From NCBI GenBank assembly GCA_038144955.1, contig JAYQOT010000027.1, positions 1 to 27,842 on the forward strand: DNA of 27,842 nt, in the 5' to 3' direction. The translations under genes were made by a program, and so were the position numbers. The notes beneath the pieces were generated by a model that ran no database searches, was not told the origin of the DNA, and saw only the letters and a program-made list of their open reading frames with translations. Shown here piece after piece: positions 21,877-27,842 of the stretch (its first letter is position 1; each line of letters begins with the position of its first letter). The stretch is from Ga0077527 sp038144955 (GTDB lineage: Bacteria; Pseudomonadota; Gammaproteobacteria; Burkholderiales; SG8-41).

Positions 21877-23331
21877 CTACATCAGCACGATATCAAACTG
21901 TTCCTGATTGTAGGCCGACTCGACCTGCAGTGAAATGGGCTTGCCGATGAAGTCGGACAGCATGGCCAGGTTGTGGGACTCTTCGTCGAGAAACATGTCG
22001 ATGACCTGTTGCGAGGCAAGTATGCGGAACTCCCGTGCTTCGAACTGGCGTGATTCACGCACCAGTTCGCGCAATACCTCATAGCACACGGTCTGCGCGG
22101 TTTTCAGTTCGCCCCGACCTGCGCAAACCGGGCAGGGCTCGCAGAGCACATGGGCGAGGCTTTCCCGGGTGCGCTTGCGGGTCATCTCGACCAGGCCGAG
22201 CTGGGTGAAGCCATTCACCGTCATGCGGGTCCGGTCACGCGCCAGGGCCTTGCGGAACTCGTTGAGCACCGCGTTGCGGTGTTCCTCGGTATCCATGTCG
22301 ATGAAATCGATGATGATGATGCCGCCGAGATTGCGCAACCGCAGCTGGCGGGCGATGACCTGTGCCGCCTCGAGATTGGTCTTGAAAATGGTGTCATCAA
22401 AAGTGCGCCCGCCGACAAAACCGCCGGTATTGACGTCCACCGTGGTCAGGGCTTCGGTCTGATCGATGATCAGGTAGCCGCCGGACTTGAGATCCACCCT
22501 GCGCGCCAGCGCGCGCTCGATATCGTCTTCGACGTTGTGGAGGTCGAACAGCGGCCGCTCCCCGGTGTAATGGGTCAGCCTCGCCAGTGCATTGGGCACG
22601 AATTGCGCCGCGAACTGGTGCATGGCCTGGTGAGTCTCGTGGGAATCAACATGAATACGGCCGGTGTCTTCATGAGCAAAGTCCCGAAGCACGCGCAAGC
22701 TCAGATTGAGATCCTGGTAAAGCAGCGCAAGCGGAGAGGCGGTACGCGACTGATCCTGAATGTCATGCCAGAGCTTGCGCAGATATTCGACATCCATCAC
22801 CAGTTCACGGTCTGTGGCAGCCTCGGCCATCGTGCGGATGATGAATCCGCCTTTTTCATCGGCCGGCAGGAGGTGTTGCAGTTTTTCGCGCAGATGCACC
22901 CGCTCTTCTTCATCCTCGATGCGCTGGGAAATTCCAATGTGTGATTCCTGCGGCAGGTAGACCAGCAGCCGACCCGCAATGCTGATCTGCGTCGACAAGC
23001 GAGCGCCCTTGGTGCCGATCGGATCCTTGATGACCTGCACCATCAGGTTCTGCCCTTCGGCCAGCAGTTGCTCGATGGGCGACCCGGATTCACCGTTGGC
23101 CCTGTTGCCCCAGATATCTGCAACGTGCAGAAAAGCTGCACGCTCCCCGCCGATATCGATGAAAGCGGACTGCATGCCGGGCAAAACCCGGACCACCCGC
23201 CCCATGTATATATTCCCGACAAACCCCCGGGAGGAAGCGCGTTCGATGTGCAGTTCCTGCGTGACGCCATGCTCGATGACGGCGACGCGGGTTTCCTGCG
23301 GCGTTACGTTGATCAGGATGTCTTCACTCAT
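21877..23331 (-). CDS. rng: Ribonuclease G
   Basis: A 484-residue endoribonuclease of the RNase E/G family, near the 489 of E. coli RNase G. It matures the 5' end of 16S rRNA and contributes to mRNA decay. The order of features is MSEDILINVTPQETRVAVIE, an S1 domain (GNIYMGRVVRVLPGMQSAFIDIG), the 5'-sensor and RNase H-like regions, the catalytic aspartates in GGIIIIDFIDMD, and the zinc-link CxxC within CEPCPVCAGRG. The long C-terminal scaffold of RNase E is absent. The start ATG overlaps the maf stop (ATGA, 23328-23331). The maf-rng linkage is conserved in proteobacteria. Confidence 0.97.
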   Translation of the reverse strand: MSEDILINVTPQETRVAVIEHGVTQELHIERASSRGFVGNIYMGRVVRVLPGMQSAFIDIGGERAAFLHVADIWGNRANGESGSPIEQLLAEGQNLMVQVIKDPIGTKGARLSTQISIAGRLLVYLPQESHIGISQRIEDEEERVHLREKLQHLLPADEKGGFIIRTMAEAATDRELVMDVEYLRKLWHDIQDQSRTASPLALLYQDLNLSLRVLRDFAHEDTGRIHVDSHETHQAMHQFAAQFVPNALARLTHYTGERPLFDLHNVEDDIERALARRVDLKSGGYLIIDQTEALTTVDVNTGGFVGGRTFDDTIFKTNLEAAQVIARQLRLRNLGGIIIIDFIDMDTEEHRNAVLNEFRKALARDRTRMTVNGFTQLGLVEMTRKRTRESLAHVLCEPCPVCAGRGELKTAQTVCYEVLRELVRESRQFEAREFRILASQQVIDMFLDEESHNLAMLSDFIGKPISLQVESAYNQEQFDIVLM

Positions 23332-23945
23332 GGCACTACAATGCCGTGGCTGCGCAGCAACTCGGCGGTCTCAGCAAGGGGTAATCCCATGATACCGGAA
23401 TAGCTGCCCTCAATCCTCGTGATGAAGGCAGCAGCGCAGCCCTGAATGGCGTAGGCGCCCGCCTTGTCGTTTGGTTCACCGGTGGCAACATATCGACGGA
23501 TTTCATCGTCATTCAGTGCCCTGAACCAGACCGTCGAAACCGATGTCCGTGACGCAACTGAATCACCCTGTGCAACAACGATGGCAGTCAGCACGCGGTG
23601 GCTGCGCCCCGCGAGCATGCGCAGCATTCGTGCAGCATCTGCGGTATCCGCCGGCTTGCCAAGAATGACTTCATCACAAACGACGCACGTGTCAGCCGCA
23701 AGAACCGTGTGCGCAGCGAGTCGTCTGGCATGAACAACGCCGAGAGCCGAGAGCGCTTTCTCCCGGCTCACCCTGTTCACGTATTCCTCGGCACTCTCGC
23801 CGGTTCGCGGAGTTTCATCGACATCAATACGGCGCTGCCCTGCCTCGCGCAGCAGGATGACCTCGAACGTCACGCCGATCTGGCGCAGCAATTCCCGGCG
23901 GCGCGGACTGCGGGATGCAAGATAAATATATGGGGGCTGCGTCAT
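23328..23945 (-). CDS. maf: Maf-family nucleoside triphosphate pyrophosphatase (dTTP/UTP type)
   Basis: A 205-residue Maf protein. The fold markers are YLASRSPRRRELLRQIGVTFE, SREKA, VLAADTCVVCDEVILGKPAD, and AYAIQGCAAAFITRIEGSYSGIMGLPLAET. The last segment resembles the YhdE group, which hydrolyses dTTP, UTP and modified pyrimidine nucleotides to monophosphates, more than the YceF group. The usual VVV after ADT is TCVV here. ATG 23945 gives the expected N-terminus, although the frame is open further upstream. The start overlaps the rlmH stop (ATGA) and the stop overlaps the rng start, a coupled chain. Confidence 0.95.
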   Translation of the reverse strand: MTQPPYIYLASRSPRRRELLRQIGVTFEVILLREAGQRRIDVDETPRTGESAEEYVNRVSREKALSALGVVHARRLAAHTVLAADTCVVCDEVILGKPADTADAARMLRMLAGRSHRVLTAIVVAQGDSVASRTSVSTVWFRALNDDEIRRYVATGEPNDKAGAYAIQGCAAAFITRIEGSYSGIMGLPLAETAELLRSHGIVVP

Positions 23946-24412
23946 TCGCGGTGGTAGGGATGATTGGCGAGTATGGTCGATGCCCGGTACAGCTGCTCGG
24001 CCAGGATGACTCGGACCATCCCGTGCGGCAGCGTGAGCGGCGACAGCGACCACAGCAGGTCGGCCCCGGATTTGAGCTCCGGATCCAGACCATCCGCACC
24101 GCCGATCACGAACGCGACATCGCGGCCTTCGTTGCGCCAGTTCGCCAACCGATCGGCAAGTTTAAGCGTGGAAAAACTCTTGCCACGCTCATCCAGGACT
24201 ATCCTGAACGCATCGCACGGCAGTGCCGCCCGAATGCGCTCGCTCTCGAGCTGCAGCCAGCGGGCGGTAGCGGCAGACTTGTCACGCGCCGCGGGTTTCA
24301 GTTCATGCAACTGAAGAGGCATTTCCCGCGGCATGCGCTTTGCGTATTCACCGAAACCAGCCGTCACCCAGTCCGGCATGCGGTTTCCGACAGCAAGGAC
24401 CAGCAGCTTCAC
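23942..24412 (-). CDS. rlmH: 23S rRNA pseudouridine-1915 N3-methyltransferase RlmH
   Basis: A 156-residue SPOUT methyltransferase (E. coli RlmH 155) that methylates pseudouridine 1915 in helix 69 of 23S rRNA on assembled 70S ribosomes. Signature parts are KLLVLAVGNRMPDWV, VLDERGKSFST, VAFVIGGADGL (the knotted SAM site) and the C-terminal HGMVRVILAEQLYRASTILANHPYHRE, which is almost invariant in the family. The start is GTG at 24412, overlapping the rsfS stop (GTGA), and the stop overlaps the maf ATG. The same frame is open upstream to 24559, but those residues are not RlmH-like. Confidence 0.97.
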   Translation of the reverse strand: MKLLVLAVGNRMPDWVTAGFGEYAKRMPREMPLQLHELKPAARDKSAATARWLQLESERIRAALPCDAFRIVLDERGKSFSTLKLADRLANWRNEGRDVAFVIGGADGLDPELKSGADLLWSLSPLTLPHGMVRVILAEQLYRASTILANHPYHRE

Positions 24413-24786
24413 TTGGGCGCGCGACGGGCTTTGGATGCGGCAGCTTTGCGTGTGACAGGACGCTGGGGAGCGCCCCAGATTTCCTCTAGGTTGTAATACT
24501 GGCGAATCGCGGGCTGCATGACATGCACCACCACGGCACCAAGGTCGACCAGTACCCACTCACCGGTTTGCCCGCCTTCGCTGCCGTACACCTTGCCCCC
24601 GGCCTGCTTCACCGCTTCTGCAACGTTGTTGGCCAGCGCACGGACCTGGCGATTCGAGTCGCCGCTGACAATGATGACCTTGTCGAACAAGGCGGTCATT
24701 TTCCGTACGTTGAACACCACAATGTCGCGCCCCTTGACGTCTTCCAGTGCGGCGACAGCGATTTTGGCGAGTTTGTCAGGTCCCAT
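24409..24786 (-). CDS. rsfS: Ribosomal silencing factor RsfS
   Basis: A 125-residue RsfS/Iojap-family protein that binds uL14 on the large subunit and blocks joining with the small subunit under starvation. The core is ALEDVKGRDIVVFNVRKMTALFDKVIIVSGDSNRQVRALANNV, followed by GEWVLVDLGAVVVHVMQPAIRQYYNLEEIWG. A basic tail (about residues 110-125, rich in Arg, Lys and Ala) is added. The ATG overlaps the nadD TAA (TAATG at 24788-24784), so the two are translationally coupled. The stop overlaps the rlmH GTG. Confidence 0.96.
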   Translation of the reverse strand: MGPDKLAKIAVAALEDVKGRDIVVFNVRKMTALFDKVIIVSGDSNRQVRALANNVAEAVKQAGGKVYGSEGGQTGEWVLVDLGAVVVHVMQPAIRQYYNLEEIWGAPQRPVTRKAAASKARRAPK

Positions 24787-25442
24787 TAATGTCCAGTATA
24801 TATCTCATGTTCCTGTATATATTGATAAATCACGTCGGGCAGCAGATAGCGGCAGTTGCGGCCCCGCCGAGTTGCTTCGCGGATCATCGTCGCCGAGATG
24901 TTCAGTTCGGCAATCGGCACCACGACAATGCCGCCCGCCGGCGCCACGTGCACCGAAAACGGTTGGTGCATCAGCCGTGCACTGTATTCCGCGGCAAGCG
25001 GCTGCGGCATCCTCGACTGCCAGGTATCTACCGGATAACCCGGGCGATAGGCCACCGCGATATGCGCGAGTCCGAACAGCTGGTGCCATCGGCTCCAGGT
25101 GGCAAGATCGAGGAATGCATCCGCACCCATCAGCAGCACCAGCGACTGCTCCGCCCCGACTTCGGCGCGCAGCGCGGTCAGAGTATCCACCGTGTATCCC
25201 GGTGACTGGCTGGCAGCTTCACGTCCGTCGACCGTAAACAGCGCATTGCCTGCCACTGCCAGTTTGACCATCTCCAGTCTCTGCTCCGCAGTGGCCGCGG
25301 GGGCGGCGCGGTGCGGAGGGGTGCCGCTGGGAATGAAACGCACTTCAGCGAGGCGCAACTGGTCTGCCACTTCCTGTGCAAGGCGCAGATGTCCGAAATG
25401 CACCGGATCGAACGTGCCGCCCAGAATGCCGATCGGAGACAT
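24786..25442 (-). CDS. nadD: Nicotinate-nucleotide adenylyltransferase NadD
   Basis: A 218-residue enzyme that joins nicotinate mononucleotide and ATP to form deamido-NAD in NAD synthesis. The nucleotidyltransferase signature GGTFDPVHFGH (residues 8-18) carries the catalytic histidines. Others are VRFIPSGTPPHR, LLMGADAFLDLATWSRW and the C-terminal ISATMIREATRRG, equivalent to the ISSTxIR motif. ATG 25442 fits family length (E. coli 213). There is no Shine-Dalgarno, and the 56-nt gap from aceF contains no clear terminator, so it may be partly transcribed from the pyruvate dehydrogenase promoter. It begins the overlapping chain nadD-rsfS-rlmH-maf-rng. Confidence 0.96.
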   Translation of the reverse strand: MSPIGILGGTFDPVHFGHLRLAQEVADQLRLAEVRFIPSGTPPHRAAPAATAEQRLEMVKLAVAGNALFTVDGREAASQSPGYTVDTLTALRAEVGAEQSLVLLMGADAFLDLATWSRWHQLFGLAHIAVAYRPGYPVDTWQSRMPQPLAAEYSARLMHQPFSVHVAPAGGIVVVPIAELNISATMIREATRRGRNCRYLLPDVIYQYIQEHEIYTGH

Positions 25443-25498
25443 CAGCGGATTGGCAGCAAGAGGAAATTCAGTTGCAAGCTGCTCGGCGCCCCGTCAAC

Positions 25499-26800
25499 TT
25501 AAAGCACCAGCCGGCGTATGTCGGACAGCACGGTGGCGAGGAACGAACTGAAGCGTGCGCCCAGTGCACCGTCGATCACGCGGTGATCGTACGACAGTGA
25601 CAGGGGCAGCATCAGCCGCGGAGTGAATTCCCTGCCGTTCCATACCGGCTTCATCACCGCCTTGCCGACGCCGAGTATGGCCACTTCCGGCGCATTGATG
25701 ATCGGCGTGAAGAACGTGCCGCCGATGCCACCCAGACTCGAAATCGAAAAACAGCCGCCTTGCAGGTCAGTTGGCGAAATCTTGCCGGCGCGCATGCGCG
25801 CGCTGATGTCCTGCAGATCCTTGGCGATCTCGAGCAGACCTTTTTTGTCCACGTCCTTGATCACCGGCACCACCAAACCATTCGGCGTATCGACGGCCAC
25901 GCCGATGTGGAAATAGTTTTTGAGCACCAGGTTTTCGCCATCGGGTGACAGCGAAGCATTGAACTCGGGAAACTGCTTGAGCGCGACTACCGAGGCCTTC
26001 ATCAGGAAACCGAGCATGGTGAACTTGATGCCGCTTTTCTTGGCTTCATCGGCCTGCGCCTTGCGGAAAGCCTCCAGCTCGGTGATGTCCGCTTCGTCGT
26101 GCTGGGTGACATGCGGAATGCTGACCCAGTTGCGGTGCAGGAATCCGCCCGACAGCTTCTTGATGCGCGACAGCGGCTGGGTGGTAACCGGTCCGAACTT
26201 GGCAAAGTCGACCGGCTGCAGCGGCGGCAGGTTGAAGCCGAGTCCACCGCCACCCTCGCCACGGGGACGAGAAAGCTCGCCCTTGACGTAGCCCTGGACG
26301 TCTTCAAGCAGGATGCGCTCTTTGGGGCCCGAGCCTTTGACTTTCGAAAGATCGACCCCGAGTTCGCGTGCAAAGCGCCGCACCGAAGGGCTGGCGTGGG
26401 ATTTGCCGAAACCCGCCTCATCCACTGCGACTGCGGGCGAAGCCGGTGCCGGCTTCGGAGCGGGTGCGGACGCAGGCACCGCCTTCGCTGCCGGCGCGGC
26501 AGGTGCCTGCGGAGAAGGTGCAACGGCGGCTGGTGCCGCCTTGGCAGGAGCCTCTGCAGCGCCGGATTCCAGCGTCAGCACCAGCACGCCGGCCGAGACC
26601 TTGTCGCCGACCTTGAGCTTGATTTCCTTGACCGTACCGGCTGCCGGCGAAGGCACATCCATCGTTGCCTTGTCGGACTCCAGCGTCACCAGCGGATCTT
26701 CGGCTTTGACGGTATCCCCCGGCTTGACCAGCACTTCGATGACCGGAATGTTCTTGAAATCGCCGATGTCCGGCACTTTGACTTCGATTGCGTTTGCCAT
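25499..26800 (-). CDS. aceF: Dihydrolipoamide acetyltransferase, E2 of pyruvate dehydrogenase
   Basis: A 433-residue E2. It has one lipoyl domain (1-80) with the lipoylated lysine K44 in ESDKATMD. A flexible Ala/Pro-rich linker (about 80-130) follows. The peripheral-subunit binding domain is about 135-172 (SPSVRRFARELGVDLSKVKGSG). The C-terminal acyltransferase core (about 205-433) has the active-site DHRVIDG (H406, D410) near the end. Single-lipoyl E2 is common in betaproteobacteria, whereas E. coli has three. The E2 core accepts acetyl groups from E1 and passes them to CoA. ATG 26800 is 13 nt downstream of the aceE stop, so they form one operon. The E3 gene (lpd) is not in this window at the 3' side, where nadD follows instead. 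Confidence 0.96.
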   Translation of the reverse strand: MANAIEVKVPDIGDFKNIPVIEVLVKPGDTVKAEDPLVTLESDKATMDVPSPAAGTVKEIKLKVGDKVSAGVLVLTLESGAAEAPAKAAPAAVAPSPQAPAAPAAKAVPASAPAPKPAPASPAVAVDEAGFGKSHASPSVRRFARELGVDLSKVKGSGPKERILLEDVQGYVKGELSRPRGEGGGGLGFNLPPLQPVDFAKFGPVTTQPLSRIKKLSGGFLHRNWVSIPHVTQHDEADITELEAFRKAQADEAKKSGIKFTMLGFLMKASVVALKQFPEFNASLSPDGENLVLKNYFHIGVAVDTPNGLVVPVIKDVDKKGLLEIAKDLQDISARMRAGKISPTDLQGGCFSISSLGGIGGTFFTPIINAPEVAILGVGKAVMKPVWNGREFTPRLMLPLSLSYDHRVIDGALGARFSSFLATVLSDIRRLVL

Positions 26801-26813
26801 ATGCGTAAGCCGT

Positions 26814-27842
26814 CTAGACCGTCGCCGGGTTCGGTTTGTCGGGATTGATGCCGTATTTCTTCACCGCTTCCGCCACGGTCTTGCGCGGCAGCAGCTCCTG
26901 GTCGGCAAGCGCCTTCATCGCCGCCACCGCGACGTAATGACGATCGACCTCGAAGAACTGGCGCAGCTTGCGGCGGGTGTCGGAACGCCCGAATCCATCG
27001 GTACCCAAAGTGATGAAATTGTGGGTGGGCAGAAACGCGCGCACCTGGTCGGCGAACAGTTTCATGTAATCGGTCGCAGCCACCACCGGACCTGCGCGGT
27101 CCTTCAGGCACTGCTCGATGTGGCTTTGCCGCGGCTCCTGGTCGGGATGCAGCAGGTTCCAGCGCTGGACATCGAGGCCGTCGCGGCGCAGCTCGTTGAA
27201 GCTGGTCACGCTCCAGATGTCGGCGGCGATGCCGAAATCCTTCTCCAGCAGTTCCGCTCCGGCGATAACTTCGCGCAGGATGGTGCCACTGCCGAGCAGT
27301 TGCACCTTGGGCTGGTTCTTTTTCGCCTTGCCCTCCGAGAACAGGTACATGCCCTTGAGGATGTTCTTTTCCACGCCCTCGGGCATCGCCGGGTGCGTGT
27401 AGTTCTCGTTCATCACGGTGATGTAATAGAACACGTCCTCCTGTTCCTGGTACATCCGCCGCATGCCGTCCTGGATGATGACCGCAAGCTCGTATGCAAA
27501 GGTGGGATCGTAGGTCACGCAGTTCGGGATCGTCGATGCCATGATGTGGCTGTGTCCGTCCTCGTGCTGCAAACCTTCGCCGTTCAGCGTGGTGCGACCG
27601 GCCGTGCCACCGAGCAGGAAGCCGCGGGCACGGAGATCCCCCGCAGCCCACGCCAGGTCGCCGATGCGCTGGAAGCCGAACATCGAGTAGAAGATGTAGA
27701 ACGGGATCATCATCTGTGCGTTGTTGGCGTAGGAAGTGGCCGCGGCGATCCACGACGACATCGCACCCGCTTCGTTGATGCCTTCCTGCAGGATCTGCCC
27801 GCCCTGGCTTTCCTTGTAGAACATCAGCTGGTCGGCATCCTG
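26814..27842 (-). CDS. aceE: Pyruvate dehydrogenase E1 component, C-terminal part (cut by window edge)
   Basis: The last 342 residues of a homodimeric-type E1 (full-length about 890). The visible part contains LMFYKESQGGQILQEGINEAGAMSSWIAAATSYANN, the FYIFYSMFGFQRIGDLAWAAGD segment of the pyrimidine-binding region, GGTAGRTTLNGEGLQHEDGHSH, and the C-terminal domain with VTSFNELRRDG and FITLGTDGFGRSDTRRKLRQFFEVD. The enzyme decarboxylates pyruvate using thiamine diphosphate and reductively acetylates the E2 lipoyl group. The start and the N-terminal cofactor-binding domain lie beyond the right edge. aceF follows by 13 nt. Confidence 0.97.
   Translation of the reverse strand, partial: QDADQLMFYKESQGGQILQEGINEAGAMSSWIAAATSYANNAQMMIPFYIFYSMFGFQRIGDLAWAAGDLRARGFLLGGTAGRTTLNGEGLQHEDGHSHIMASTIPNCVTYDPTFAYELAVIIQDGMRRMYQEQEDVFYYITVMNENYTHPAMPEGVEKNILKGMYLFSEGKAKKNQPKVQLLGSGTILREVIAGAELLEKDFGIAADIWSVTSFNELRRDGLDVQRWNLLHPDQEPRQSHIEQCLKDRAGPVVAATDYMKLFADQVRAFLPTHNFITLGTDGFGRSDTRRKLRQFFEVDRHYVAVAAMKALADQELLPRKTVAEAVKKYGINPDKPNPATV

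Noticed and set aside
25443..25498. Terminator or promoter between aceF and nadD
   Set aside because: A GCAGC/GCTGC pairing has a loop of about 20 nt and no T-run. A TTGACG hexamer lacks a matching -10, so neither is supported.

Overview
The window is about 27.8 kb of GC-rich bacterial chromosome, tightly packed with genes of a conventional bacterial core. The set and order of genes point to a betaproteobacterium: a DUF971 gene, then ubiE, a Tim44-like gene, ubiJ and ubiB; pilT and pilU divergent from yggS-proC-yggT-yggU; and aceE-aceF followed by nadD-rsfS-rlmH-maf-rng. The order (Rhodocyclales, Nitrosomonadales or Burkholderiales) is an inference from gene order only. I see no rRNA, tRNA, CRISPR array, insertion sequence, phage gene or plasmid function, and no stretch over 300 bases without a gene.

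Layout. 1-1145: phoB and the start of phoR on the minus strand behind a four-half-site Pho box. 1178-5493: the plus-strand ubiquinone block (DUF971 protein, UbiE, Tim44-like membrane protein, UbiJ, UbiB). 5509-7494: a sodium/solute symporter and a small membrane protein made of three two-helix repeats. 7544-9990: a DHH phosphoesterase (minus) back to back with a VanZ-like membrane protein and a MazG-type pyrophosphohydrolase (plus). 10008-14750: a cysteine-rich [2Fe-2S] ferredoxin-like protein, an alpha/beta hydrolase fused by stop/start overlap to a NodIJ-type ABC exporter, HemJ, an exported HIRAN protein and an RlmL-like rRNA methyltransferase.

14760-17790 (minus): a TauE/SafE permease, a strong hairpin terminator, then the type IV pilus retraction ATPases PilU and PilT. 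17879-20364 (plus): YggS, ProC, YggT and YggU. 20380-27842 (minus, transcribed toward lower coordinates): the 3' end of aceE, aceF, then nadD, rsfS, rlmH, maf and rng, joined by four successive stop/start overlaps, and a phospholipase-D/cardiolipin-synthase-like enzyme.

Functionally the window combines phosphate sensing, quinone and heme synthesis, pyruvate entry into the TCA cycle, NAD synthesis, ribosome and rRNA maturation, nucleotide-pool cleaning, twitching motility and several small transporters. I found no clear new multigene system such as a defence island. The most interesting items are the Tim44-like protein embedded in the ubi block, the three-repeat membrane protein paired with the symporter, the secreted HIRAN protein, the hydrolase coupled to the ABC exporter, the 2-bp gap between divergent start codons at 8497/8500, and a recurring promoter-like motif (TATAATGCnCG-type) ahead of six genes.
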